In this document: piece by piece, positions 35,999-47,747 of the stretch
Layout: each line of letters begins with the position of its first letter
Numbering within the stretch: position 1 is the stretch's first letter
Made by a program: the position numbers and the translations under genes
The notes under the pieces: generated by a model
Told to the model about the DNA's origin: nothing
The model's database searches: none
Seen by the model: the letters and a program-made list of their open reading frames with translations, nothing else
Source of the DNA: Daedaleopsis sinensis
Lineage: Eukaryota; Basidiomycota; Agaricomycetes; Polyporales; Polyporaceae
DNA length: 64,000 nt
Reading direction: 5' to 3'
Assembly: GCA_033807695.1 (NCBI GenBank)
Contig: CM066311.1
Coordinates: 2,294,001 to 2,358,000, forward strand

Positions 35999-37233
35999 AT
36001 GCAAGCGGTGCACGGATACTTCCAGCTCACGCGTCTCCACAAGCCCTTCATGGGCAACACACTAATGTTCTGGCCTTGCGGTAAGCATTCTGCTCATTCA
36101 GACATGACGTGACTCTGCTGCGCGCAGCATCACTCACCCGCTCTCCTACTTAGCATGGGGGTTGACCATCGCTGCACGCGCCACCGCGCTGCCCCTTGCG
36201 ACATATGCCGAGAGGCTGCTCTTGTTCGCGGTCGGCTCAATGCTCCTGCATAGCTCCGCCTGTGTCTTGAATGACATCTGCGACGTCGATTTTGATCGAC
36301 AAGTCGGTGCGTATCTCAAACCCTCGCGACCGTCCTCTGTCATCGTGCTGACGTCGGCCGCAGAACGGACAAAAGACAGACCACTGCCCTCCGGACTCGT
36401 CTCAATGCGAGGGGCATCGATACTGTGTGCAGCCCTCCTGGTACCTGCGCTTTACATCCTCTCGCATTGCGACAGGCTCGCGATCGCGATGGGGCTCCTC
36501 GGCGTCTTCCCACTGCACGCGTTATACCCGCTCATGAAACGGTGGACGTGGTGGCCACAGGCGTGGCTCGGTACGTCCAGCATTCGCTGTCATACCTTCC
36601 GTCTGCTGACGCTGAGATCCGCAACGCCCAGGGCTCGCGTTCAACTGGGGCATCCCCGTTGCCTGGATATCTGTTACGGGCACGATGCCCCCGTCTGCGA
36701 TCTGGGTGCTCTTCCTCGGCGGCGTCTGGTATGCACTTGGTCTCTGCGCCGCAGCTCATTTGGATCTGACACAGCAGATTTTGGCAGCTGGACAATTGTC
36801 TATGATACCATCTACGCGTGCCAGGACCGCGAAGATGACCGAAGGGTCGGCATTAAGTCGACCGCGCTCCTGTTTGGCGAGCACGTCCGCACCGTGCTCG
36901 CCGGCATGGTCGCCGTCCTGCTGACGTGCCTCGCGTACACGGGCGTCGCCACACAGCAGGGCCTGGGTTATGTGCTGCTATCGTTCGGCGTCGCGCTCGT
37001 GCACACTGGGTGGCAGATCGTGACGTGGGACGAAGCGGACTTCAAGGACCACAGGGCGAAGTTCGAGGTGCGTGTCTGCGTCCCGCGGGCGTATGTTTCC
37101 GTGTCCGTGTCTGTCGATCTGACTTGACGTCCTGCAGTCGAACGGGCTTCTGGGCTGTGTGATCTGGCTAGGCATGTTGTGCGAGTATGTGCGGACGCTG
37201 TACCCTGGGCTACTGCAAGTGGCAGTAGCATGA
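35999..37233 (+). CDS. UbiA-family aromatic prenyltransferase, copy 1
   Basis: Integral-membrane enzyme that transfers a prenyl chain to an aromatic acceptor. Predicted 304 aa. Exons: 35999-36080, 36154-36306, 36364-36570, 36632-36728, 36788-37067, 37138-37233; phases close. The first Asp-rich motif NDICDVDFD is at residues 67-75 and the second, [13 protein letters not shown], at 185-197; both are the COQ2 pattern for binding Mg-diphosphate. Seven to nine hydrophobic helices follow the family plan. The protein starts directly at [16 protein letters not shown], so it lacks the mitochondrial leader of COQ2; secondary metabolism is therefore more likely than ubiquinone synthesis. It lacks one intron present in copy 2 (after CD-x-L). 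A UbiA-type terpene cyclase is a less likely alternative. Confidence 0.9.
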
Positions 37234-38004
37234 GGGCGGGGGTACATAGCTGATAGCTGTCGTTGGGTATCGAGCCCCTCGGCTGCCGCTGGTATAGAAG
37301 AAGTCTGCCTTTCCACGCAACGCATGCTTCGGACCCCGGCACCGTAGCGCTGTCAGGATGCCGATGTCGAGCCCGTTCCATCTTGCGCACTATGTGCGCA
37401 CGGCGCCGCGCATGATGTTCCTGATGAAGCTTTCGAAGATTGGCTTCTCGTGCTCCGAGTCGCGGCTTCCGATGCGGGATGCGCAATAATATCGGAAGTA
37501 CCAGGAATACCAATTCAGGCCGTCGGTGTGCGGTTGGGGTCTATGGTATGGTACTGGCATCGTTCTCATCTTGGTCTGTTCAACCATCTTCAACGCATTG
37601 CTATCTGATTGCTCTATTCACACCAGCCGCGCGAATCCTCAGGCCTCATACCCCGTGATATTTGTGAGTCAGAACGGTTTGACCTGCCGCTCCCCCGAAA
37701 CCTACTTTTTACTCGTCCCCCTTCTCATCTTTTCCTATAAATATTCAGTGCCCGTCCGTAATATTCCTCGCCTGCCTTGAGTCGCCCACACTATTGTCAT
37801 CTCCAAACCTACTCTCCCTGTCTTGCGGGTGAGTGGACGGGTGCCCATTACTGTCACCCCATCTTTGTGGTCTTTCGCCACTCTCAGCCTCCCGTTTACG
37901 CCTGTTCATTTTCCTCTTGCTCCAGGTCCACAACCTTCCCCGTCAAAACCGACCGCTGCGTCCTCTGCTACTCACAAGTCATCCACGATAGCCATCACTA
38001 CGCC
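37234..38004. other. Intergenic and possible 5' leader of the Tup1-like gene
   Basis: 3' end of UbiA 1 and promoter of the WD40 gene. An in-frame ATG at 37823 could extend the WD40 protein by 61 residues of Ser/Pro-rich sequence. No Tup_N coiled coil is encoded upstream. Confidence 0.4.
37737..37744 (+). promoter_or_regulatory. TATA-like element upstream of the Tup1-like gene
   Basis: tataaata lies 268 nt before the ATG at 38005 and 86 nt before the alternative ATG at 37823. The spacing fits transcription starting near 37770. Confidence 0.4.
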
Positions 38005-39571
38005 CATGTCGGTGGATTTGAGTATGGACCCACAGGGAGTCCCCTCTGAACTCAAGTCCGATGGTGCGAATTGGTTTGCTATCTACAACGCCCCTCAACC
38101 AGGTCCGGGTGACGATTCATCGATGAAGAGGCGGAACTTCGACGTGCAGCTGTCACACACGCTGAACCACGAGAGGTATGTAGCTCACATCGGCCTTTTG
38201 CGTTCCGCGCTGACCCTGTTCTCTAGCGTCGTGTGTTGTGTGAAATTCTCCTCGGACGGCAAGTATTTGGCCACGGGATGCAATCGAACCGCGCAAATCT
38301 ATGACGTGAACACTGGCAACAAAACCTGGTATTGTGTCTCATTCCTTGAGATATACATTCTCCTTCTGATACGTGCGTGTTCTAGTGCGCTCGCGCACGA
38401 GACCAGCGAAACCCATGATCTCTACATCCGTAGCGTATGCTTTAGCCCGGATGGAAATTATTTGGCAACAGGTGCAGAAGACAAGCAGCTCCGAGTAAGT
38501 ACGATCGATTCGACTCAACCTTTCGCCGTCTCGCTCATATGGATCGATCCGCTTAGATCTGGGATATTGAAAAGTGCCAAATCCATAACGTATTTGAGGA
38601 TCACCAGCAAGATATTTACTCACTCGACTTCTCGCGCGACGGTCGGCTCCTCGTGTCGGGCTCGGGCGACGGTACCGTTCGCATCTGGGACGTGGTGGAT
38701 CAAGCGCCGTGCAAGGTTTGTGAGTGCAGTATTCGCCTGCAGGCTGCTATCGCCCATGTTGCATGATGCCTAGAGGGTCACGCCCATCTCATCCTTTTGC
38801 AGTGCGCCTTTCCGAGCCGGACAACCTCAACGCCGGTGTGACCTCTGTCTGCATATCCCCCGACGGCCGGCTCGCGGCCGCCGGCGACCTCGACTACACT
38901 GTCTACATCTGGGACGTGCAGTCCGGGCAGCTCGTGGACCGTCTCAGGGAGCACCAGGAGTCGGTGTACTCGGTCGCGTTTACGCCAGACGGCAACGGCC
39001 TCGTCTCGGGCTCGCTGGACAAGACACTCAAGTACTGGGACGTTCGGCCGCTGCGCGCCCGCCTGGGCGCATCGGATTCGATGTGGAACGAAAGCGATGC
39101 CAATGGTGATAAGGGGAGCCCATGTACGATGACATTCACGGGCCACAAGGACTACGTTCTCTCCGTTGCGGTCTCGCCCGACGGCAAGTGGGTCGTGTCC
39201 GGCTCGAAGGACCGCGGGGTGCAGTTCTGGGACGCGAAGACGGCGATCGCGCGGTGCATGCTGCAGGGCCACAAGAACCTGGTCAGTCGTGTTTTCGCGA
39301 CCTTGCGGAGTGGGCGAGGGCGGGGTTCCCGGCTTGCGATTGGCATCCCCCCGGCCGCCCGATCGTGTCGCGTCGATGGTGCTGACGGTACTTGATGTGA
39401 CATGTAGTTATCTCTATCGATCTCAGTCCTGCGGGGAACTCCTTGCCACGGGTAGTGGAGACATGCTAGCACGAATATGTAAGTTAATTCCGTGCTGCAA
39501 AACCTTGCCTGCTTCCCTGCGCCGTGTTGCTGACACTCCTTCCTTTGGCAGGGAGCTACGAGGCGCTGTGA
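38005..39571 (+). pseudogene. Tup1-like WD40 corepressor fragment, N-terminally short and frame-disrupted
   Basis: Encodes the WD40 propeller of the Tup1 corepressor: [118 protein letters not shown] and [11 protein letters not shown]. Exons: 38005-38175, 38227-38328, 38386-38494, 38557-38719, 38803-39281, then about 39407-39476 and 39552-39571. The final blade reads ISIDLSPAGNSL in one frame and ATGSGDMLARI in another; one base is missing near 39445. The last exon still encodes WSYEAL and a stop. The exon 5 donor (39282) also fits poorly. The Tup_N coiled coil that binds Ssn6 is not encoded upstream. A partial duplicate is likely; a base error in one blade is the alternative. Confidence 0.7.
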
Positions 39572-40131
39572 TGCTCGTTTCCACTTCGATCCTGTCCGAC
39601 GTGTCCGTCTGTAATGGTTGTGTAGCATATTGTCTCGCTGAGCCCGCCGCTGTCATCCCTCTGCTACCAGTACTCACTCTCTCGCTGGCCTCTCACTCTC
39701 TCGCCGCCCTCTCACTCTCTCGCTCACTCCTCTTCGGCATCACCCCGTCTTTGTCTGTCTGGTCCGTCTGTCTTGTGATTGTCTGTTTGTGCGATACGAA
39801 ATTCGAATGTAAAATGAAGTCACGTATACGGGCGGCCACGGCTCTAGTACGAGCAACGCGCCTCAGGCTCCAAAACATGCTGCCCATTAGCAGAGGCAAC
39901 GATTGCGCCAGACACGACGAATGACTACGACGACTGGGCGCAAGCCCCGGAGCACGGCAGACGCTTCACACGCTAGAAGAAGCGTCCAAATTTTGTGCTC
40001 GGGTTCGAAGTGTGTGAGCGATACTCTGGCTGTGGCAATCAATCGAAATGTTTCTCGGAGAACAAATACAATGCTGTTCCTAACGGGGAGTAGCTCATAC
40101 ACAATCGTAGCAAGTCACAGTCGCCGTACGC
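39572..40131. other. Intergenic, convergent
   Basis: Contains the CT-rich tandem repeat at 39672-39727. Otherwise no gene was seen. Confidence 0.5.
39672..39727. repeat. 19-nt CT-rich tandem repeat, three copies
   Basis: Unit of the form tctcactctctcgcNgNcc repeated three times just downstream of the Tup1-like gene. Confidence 0.7.
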
Positions 40132-41613
40132 TCATACTTGCAATGCGGCCGAGCCGACCGAGTCCCGCGGTGATATTTCAAGGTGAGGGTCACCAGTGTG
40201 GTCGACGCCAGGAACGGTGCTACTGGTGGAATGTTGCTTCACGGTCTGACCTGATACTGTGGCGAAGCGGATCGTGTCGGAGGTGATGTCCGTCAACCTG
40301 TGTTCGCGTGGGGCTTGCAGACGCACGATGAGCATAGAGAACACGATAGCCTGAAGACAGTCACCGCCAGAAATCAGTCAGTCAAGAGAGTCAAGACAAG
40401 TCCCACAATACCCACCACAATGGGCGCGATCTATCATGCCGAGGAGCAGAAAGTTTCAGCATCTAAGTCGATGCCTTCATAAAACGTGTGAGGCACACGT
40501 ACCGGATCGAGGAACACAAAGAAGAAATTGGACCCGATCCCGTTCGCGACGATGATGACAAGCAGGTACGCGCAGTAAAAGCCGGCTGCCTCCGAAAGGT
40601 GAGGAACATCTACGGGAAACAGTACGGACACGGAGTACACGACGTGCCTGTCTCTATCATGACGTTCACTACATTCGAGAGCGGGCGAGGGTTGTTCCAC
40701 CGGCACATAGCCGCCGACCGACGGCTCACGCGCCAGACCTTGTAGCAGATCAAACCTAGGCATGCTATTAGCACTACGTGACGGGAAGGAGGGGAGTAGC
40801 ACGCACTTGCACACGTAGCATTCACAGCGAACGTGAGGACGAAGAAGTACTTGACGCGAGTACTCACTTCGTCTAGAACCGGTGGTCCACCCGTACTCGT
40901 TTGCGATAGAGTATAGATAGACAAAAGTCCCAGCGCTGAGGCAGCAGCTTGTTAGGGTACTATTAGTGTCGGCCAAGTAGGGGCTCACCGGCATCCGCCA
41001 AAAAGGCGAGAAAGGGTACTGCAGCGACGAGATACTTGCGGTCCCAGACAGCCCATGTGCGGTATACCTTCGATTCAGTTAGTCCGCCTTGCATGAAGCA
41101 GTGGTCGCTACTCATGCGCTCACAATGACTGCATCAGACACTATAGCACATATCACGTTGATGCTGTTCTTAGTGAGCGCGAGGGGAGTGGCGGAATCCC
41201 GAAAATAGTACGATGGGTTCGGGAGAGCGCCGGGCTCCTCGGGTACGCTGAACGCTTGATATCCCCGCACCATATCACCCAAAACCGCCTAAGATCATGA
41301 GGATAATTCATGGGTGTATTTGTGGGAAGAGATATTATCAGGCGCACCACAGTTGCGAGCACAAAAAACACACCACACACCGCTGGAAGCCATACGGAGA
41401 AGCCATTCTGGACCTTGAGTCTGAGGATGGTCACACACCGCGGAACGTAGACGTAGTATGCGCCTAGTGCCAGCTGCATTTTCATCCCGGTATATCAAGC
41501 GAGCATGTGGCAACGTGGGGGGACTTGCCTGTGAAGAATAGTTGTAGCCATAGGCCGATTAGGTGCGTATCTGCGATGCTGATGATACTACCCTCGCCAG
41601 GCCCGGGGGCCAT
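40132..41613 (-). CDS. Seven-helix membrane protein G
   Basis: Predicted 327 aa. Exons: 41613-41529, 41463-41348, 41288-41124, 41067-40989, 40935-40807, 40755-40648, 40585-40503, 40350-40132; phases close. Landmarks: THLIGLWLQLFFTG, AYYVYVPRC, VWLPAVCGVFF, NSINVICAIVSDAVIVYRTW, YTLSQTSTG, TRVKYFFVLTFAVNATCA, CYKVWRV, FYCAYLLVIIVANGIGSN and AIVFSMLIVR. The N-terminus is 7 residues longer than in other members. TM7 begins AIVFS rather than LPPVTALVFS, as in I. Introns 1 and 6 have GC donors (gcaagt at 41528, gcacgt at 40647). The tail lacks the LERVVHSD box. The start at 41613 places the G in the family position; an upstream in-frame ATG at 41688 is possible. Confidence 0.82.
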
Positions 41614-42983
41614 TATCGTGTGCTTTACTTTGCGAGAGCCCTCAAGGGCTGGGTAGGGGATAGTTGCTTTGGGGGGTATGCGGGTCAACAGTGAGGATGG
41701 CTGTCAAGATCCCGGGTGACGTTTGCAAACGCCGAACTTTCAGGTTATAAGTCGAGGGTAGATGCTGCTCGGAGGAAATTCGCCGTTCCTGTGGCAAGCA
41801 ACCCGCGAAAGCATCGGTGATTGGTATGGAGCTGTAACATTTTGCTTTCCTCCGGGCTGGCGTGCGCCGACAGACCGGGACTATGCCAACATGAGGGTGG
41901 ACGTCAAGCTTAAAGCGCACATCGGACGCCCAGTCGCATGGCTCGCCAGTTCCTGACTAGCGCCCGTGTTTCAACCATCTCTACTAGAGTCTATCCTCCT
42001 CCATGCATGACTTGCATTGCCCGTTACTTTCAGCGCGCACGACTGATACTGCTACGCAGCACACCATCTCGCTTTAAGATTTTGCTAAATTACCTTGGAC
42101 TGAAAGTTGCAACAGATCGTGGCCGGGCGCCGCAGTATTGGACGACTTCTCGGATTCCCAGGGCGATACAACGCCAGCCAAGTTTAATCGAATGGCGCTC
42201 CGAGTCCGATGTCGCCGAGCAGGCTTCTGAACGCGTGGATACAACGATCGTGTTGCTCCGGTAGACGTCATGAGTGGCGGGGCCCGGGGCGCGTCCTGAG
42301 TATCATGCCGGTACGCGGCCTAGTCACGGTAATAAACGGCGTACCACTGATTATCCGTTGAAAAACGTTGTAGTGTGCTTCGAGTGAAATGTCACTGACC
42401 ATGACCGCGTCAGATATATGGCCGAGATAAAGTTGATATTGTTTTTGGTGCCACCGTGGGCGAGAGGGGATACGGCACGTAGCACATCACAGTGATAGTT
42501 TAGCCACTGTTATTTGTTCTTCTACAGAACCACCGTAAGACAAGGGCTATCCACACAGCTACGAGCATCCTTAAGTAAACGACAGTAACGAATATATGTA
42601 CAGACTTGTGGGCGGGTGAGACGCTGCCCTCCCGCATCGGGCACGAGCAGCTCTAATAAAAAAACCGAAGGCGAGCCACTGGCTATGGATGTGTCAAGGA
42701 CAGTTGCGAAGGGTACAGGATACACGAGGGGTGGGGGGCATGAATAAGTAGCTAAGGTCGTGAGTGAGGGCCAACGCGCACGCGCACGAGCGTACCCCGG
42801 GTACGCTGCTCGGTGCGCGCGCCGCACTCCTGGCCCCGGTCGGAGAATAATACAGCGAATAGCTCAAGAGCAATCTACACGAATCATATAAGACAGAGCC
42901 AAAGAGTGCAACGAGGATGTGCTCTTGACCGAGAGAGAGGGGGAGGGATAATATACACACCGGCCGACGACAGTCGGACCACT
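41614..42983. other. Intergenic between seven-helix G and exporter 2
   Basis: Promoter of G and 3' end of exporter 2. No gene-like signal seen. Confidence 0.45.
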
Positions 42984-45467
42984 CTACTTGCCGCTGTCCG
43001 CGCTTGCGCCTACGTTCATCGTGAGGACTTTCACCTCCGCAGACATCCGCCCGCGCGCAACGTCGACGATCGCGAGGTGATCCCGCACATCGGGGCTCCT
43101 CCGCGCGCCGCCGTCGGGGCTCACCCGCACCCACGACGAGGACTCGCTCTTCCTCTCGGGCGCAGCGGACGGGCGGTCGGGCGCCGCGCCCTCCTCGACC
43201 AGCCCCGCCTTCTCCTTCGTCTTCTCCTCCATGCCCCAGCGGTCGTCCATCTTCGCGTGGAGCACGACGTGCTTCTGGAAGACGACGGAGAGGAGGCCGA
43301 GGCCGCAGAAGACGAGCAGCACGTACCAGACGAGCCGGATGCTGTCTGCGAACGCGGCGCGGACGGCGTGCTGGAGGTCTGGGGCGAGCGTCGGGATGAG
43401 CGGGATCGCGCTGTAGGCGATGTCGTGCCCGGCGGGGATCTGCGCGAGGAAGGCGCGCGGGAGCAGGCTGTGCAGCTGGTTCTGGAGGATCGTGGCGGAG
43501 ATGGCGACTGACCACGCCTGTGGGTGGACGTGAACGTGAGCTGGAGAGGCGAGAAGAGTCACTTGAGAGGGCTTACCGATGAGAGGGTGCGGAAGAACAG
43601 GAGGAAGGAGAGCGCGGCGGCGTTCTGCGTGGGGTCGAGGGGCGCGAGGACGGTGAATGTCGTCGCGTAGAGGAAGCCGAAGCCGACAGCGGCGATGACC
43701 TGGAAGGGGATGGTGATCGCGACAGACGACTTCTCATCGAGGAGTGTGAGCAGCCCGACTCCGAGGAACATCGCGCCCCAGCCAAGCACATTCTGAGAGA
43801 TGCGACAGGTAGATGAGCGATGCGGAACCCGAGCAAGAGACAGAGAGACACGCACGATGAGACGGTACTTGCCGGTCTTGCTGACGATGATCCCTTGGAC
43901 GATCGCGGCTGGAGAGATGCATATCGCGGTGGGGAAAATATATAATCCGGAAAGGAGAGGTGTCGCGATCTTTGCAGCTTGGAAGTAGGTCGGGCTGGAA
44001 CATCTTGTCAGGAGACAGAAGACGAGAGCGCATTCGATGAGAAGCTCACAGATAGACTGTGAGGGATCGATTAGCACTCGTCGACAAGCATCATGGTACA
44101 ACAAGAACATACATGGTACGCTGTTCACGACCAGGCCGTGCAAGAATGAACCGGCATACCCGGCAAGGCTCGTGCGGTTGTTAATGATAGACATGGGCAC
44201 CTACAGTCGCGGGGCTTAGTATATCGAGTGTATATGTCAACATATAAGCACTCACTACTGGACTTGTGGCGAAGTATTTGTCGTACAGCAGCGCGGTGGG
44301 CAACCCGATCAAGCCAATGGTGAGCGGGACGATGACCTGCACTGAGGACCACGGATACTGTATCCCAGCCCACGTCAGGGCAATGATGCACGAGGACGCG
44401 CTGCCAATGATGAGTCCATTTCCACTGGAAGCCATATCTGGGTCAGAGGATTACCAGGAGAAGCATCAGAGTTCGCGAACTCACATCCAGTCGATCGCCA
44501 AGAACGCAGAGGCGTAGCTTTCGATCTTAGGTTTGCGAAGCCGGAGGAAGAAGAAGCACACGGCGAAGGCAATCGCGCAAAGCGGTAGGTTCAGATCTGT
44601 CTGACGTCAGGAATGTGTCCGTGCGCCCTGACGCGGAGCAGGGAAACTTACAGAAGAGCCTGTAGTGGGCGTGCGAGAGTCAGGAACGGACTCGGCGGGA
44701 CTCTCAAGACACGTACCATCTCCAGGTTGTGCGTTGGGCGATTGCTCCGCCAATGAAGGGGCCGGTAGCGGAAGCGAGGCTGAACGTACTGCGGGAGACA
44801 GTGTCAACTCGTGTCTTCTCACGCTATCATGCGCGACATACGCTCCGGTAAAAGCCTGGAAGATCCCTCTCTCCTTCAACGGGACGAGGTCTGCAACGAT
44901 TATCGCGTTCAGCACCTGTATCGCTCCCGAGCCGATACCTTGAACCGCTGTACGACATCCCGTTAAATATGCTCTCATGCAGAAGGCCGAATTAGCTTTA
45001 CTCGCCTCTCCCAATGATGATCATCGTCATCGACGTCGCAGCTCCGGTGACCGCGGAGCCCGCAGCGAAGATGATGATAGAGACCAGGAGCACGACTTGG
45101 CGGCCGAAAATATCGGCAAGACGGCCGCTGAGGGGAAGGATCGCGGTGCATGCCAGAGTGTACGCGGACGACACCCACACGAAGGAGTCCGTGCCGTCGA
45201 GGTCGTGAATGATCGACGGCAGCGCAGTCGACACCGAGGCCTGAGCCCGCGAGTTTCCGTACAGTTAGAGCGGGATTTCGAGAACCCAAACTGCTACGAA
45301 CGTACCAGGTCAAGCGCTGTTAGGAAGAGGGCCATCGAGAGCGCGAGGAAGATGATCCAGAAGCGCCATCCTCGGCGGGTCGCCTGGGCAGGCTCGGGCT
45401 GGACCTCCTTGTCCTTCACGGACTCGTGTACGGAGGCGGTCGACGTCGACGAGAGCGGGGTCGACAT
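42984..45467 (-). CDS. MFS drug exporter, DHA2 (14-helix) type, copy 2, complete
   Basis: Predicted 615 aa. Exons: 45467-45306, 45240-45006, 44947-44842, 44788-44717, 44659-44652 (8 nt), 44596-44485, 44424-44256, 44200-44113, 44056-44050 (7 nt), 43994-43856, 43792-43577, 43517-42984. Landmarks: WRFWIIFLALSMALFLTALD, GRLADIFGRQVVLLVS, VQGIGSGAIQVLNA, GPFIGGAIAQRTTWRW, FYLPTYFQAAKIATPLLSG, GKYRLINVLGWGAMFLG and LQNQLHSLLPRAFL. A charged cytosolic tail of about 80 residues follows. Both micro-exons are needed to keep WRWLFYLNLP and PFYLPTYFQAAK in frame. Intron 2 has a GC donor (45005) where copy 1 has GT. Likely exports a metabolite or xenobiotic; substrate unknown. Confidence 0.9.
44050..44056 (-). 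other. 7-nt micro-exon
   Basis: tctatct between a cag acceptor and a gtgagc donor. Joins VP(F) to PTYFQAAK; the same 7-nt exon is at 325-331 in copy 1. Confidence 0.75.
44652..44659 (-). other. 8-nt micro-exon
   Basis: gctcttct between a cag acceptor and a gtaagt donor. Joins TWRW to YLNLP; the identical 8-nt exon is at 981-988 in copy 1. Confidence 0.8.
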
Positions 45468-47747
45468 GGCGGTCGGTAGCAGAGGGGCCTCGCACGCAGA
45501 CCGGAACTCGGCAGGCTATTGGGGACGAGCCTGGAGGTGGAGAGCGATGCCAGAGCGGTGGCACTGGGGAGCGGAGCCGGTCAGACGCGGCCCTGCCACT
45601 GCTCCGAGAGGTCGCCTTTAGAAGGCTTGTCGGAACACGGCGTGGCAGCGCCCCCGCTCTGCGCGCGCGCGCCCACGAGGCTTCGCATGCTTCGCTCTCC
45701 GATGGAATGCATATGTCGCGTTGCCGCGTCGACATTCCATCATCCACGCGGGCTCGCGGCTTCCGGAGAGTGTCCGGAGAAGATCGCGGAGTCGTGCGGA
45801 TGCATCAGCCTCGCAGGACGTCTGGTATCAGGAATCAGGATTAGAGTGAAGCGCGCGAGAGGTTCGCACGAGGTGTTCCTCCAGGTGTTCTATCACATCA
45901 TCCGAATCAGCTGAGGTGAGAAGGCAGTCCGTGGGGGAACAATCACCGTTGACTGGCCGTGCATGTGCAGTGCAGATGGTGCGCAAGGCAGGAATCATGC
46001 CCAGAGATGGTGCATTGAGCTAAAAGTCAGCGAACATCGGTTGGTCGGAGTCGCAGTTTAGCTGGTGATGTCGGCTGCTTCGTGGCGTGCGAACCCCTCG
46101 CTTGAGATTATGATTGTCGGTGGTCTCCGTCCGTATTATAATTTAGAGGTATTTAGTCTCTGGCTACCGCCACCTTCGAGCGGTAAGGCCGCTTTAGTAA
46201 AAAGTCGCACTGACTGGACCCGCTTCGACCCGTCGGTACAGACAAGTGTGCGTAGAGCCCAATATGAAACGATCGCGTCCTGGCTTGCCGTCGGTCAATC
46301 CACACTGTGCTAGCAGTGTATATAGCGCTCCATACCTGTGCTAAATGGCACAGTCAATCAAGATCAAGTCGGGCGACCCGCACCTGAACAGGCTTGTGAT
46401 ACATGTAGGTGTGGCCTGCCCGGAAATTTGATGGCACCTTACTCGTATTCCTAGTCTATCCTGATAAGATATGAGCACAGGCAAATGAAACTGACCGGAA
46501 CACAGGAGAAAAGTGTCTTGAGGCTGCATCCGTGAGTGGGATGATCAGGGTGGCTGGCTTGCGCAATTTGGAAAAGGCCAACGTATCTCCTATGTTCCTC
46601 AGGCTGTGACTCGGTTATGGTAAGTATCCTAGTTATCACGGATATGGGTACGTACAATTGTACCATTTTGAACGAACGTTTGAGACCATCATCCGGACGT
46701 TGCCTGACGATGAGTTGGTTGTCAGGACTGATAGGTCGGCTGTGAGTTGTCGTATGTCTTTCCTACTACTAGACATATCGATTCGGCTTGCTCGAGGCTC
46801 CTTGTATCTGTCCCGGCGCGATGTGCTGCATGCGTCGCTGTTAGGGTAGAGGCAACAATTCATATTTAGTGACCGCGACTCACTGTGGAATGTTGTCAGA
46901 GAGACCCGAGAGTCCGGTGACGGTCGAACGTTGAGCAATGAGGCCTGAGAAGCGAAAAGAAAGCCTCCAAGTGTGTAGACTTGAAGTTTCCGTGCTGGAT
47001 GAGTTCCTCGTATCCTTGCTGCCGTACTTTATCACTCCGACGTGCCCTTCGGCCGCAAGTCCAAGTTTCGAATTCCCCATCTACTTCAAGTTGTCGACTG
47101 GGCTCTTTTGCTCACCTTGCGTATCAGAATCACCTTGCGTATCAAAGCCAAGAATCCGCATGAGTATGAAGAGACCATGAGCAAACCAAGAGCGACCACA
47201 GTTCGAAAGTCGAAAGAAAATGCTTCAACTTCTCGACGCCCGGGCGTTTGCGGACCGCGGACCGGCGAATGACGTAGTATCACGTGGACGACCTTTGTGG
47301 CACATTTCCAGTGCCACCAAGCGGCTCGAGTTTGGGCTGGCAGCCACCTCCTCGCGAGCTCTCTCGAGGAGAGTAGGATCAGCCACACAGCTCTCCATCC
47401 TCTCCACCGGAACACGAACAAGCCCACTCTTACCACCGCGATATCGCCGCTGCTTGCCAGTGTACCGGCGCCAAAAGAGTAGTCGCTCGGCAGCGTGTGA
47501 GCGCGTTGTGGGGCGAGCTCAGTCGACCGCCGACCGGGACTAATCCAGGACGGTTCTCTCCTCCTGTCGACTCCCTTCCAATGCACTCGCCCCCCCTCGG
47601 TCGGACATAGCCAACACGCAACTCCCTCGGCGTCCTCAAACTCCTTCGAAGAAGCTGCTGGCAACAACAGCTCTGTGTCTGCGCCAGTTACCGCCTCGTC
47701 CTGCGTGCGCGTACGCGTAACGCCAGTCTTGCAACTCTCCCGCAGGC
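45468..47747. other. Divergent intergenic region, exporter 2 and seven-helix H
   Basis: 2.3 kb of promoter sequence. A 193-codon minus-strand ORF (47667-47086) has no recognisable domain and is not called. Confidence 0.45.

Noticed and set aside
35999..37233. UbiA 1 as the ubiquinone enzyme COQ2
   Set aside because: Motifs are COQ2-like, but two linked copies without targeting leader in this context make a housekeeping role unlikely; not excluded.
47086..47667. 193-codon minus-strand ORF
   Set aside because: No domain, no splice-conserved paralogue, and it overlaps the likely promoter of seven-helix H.
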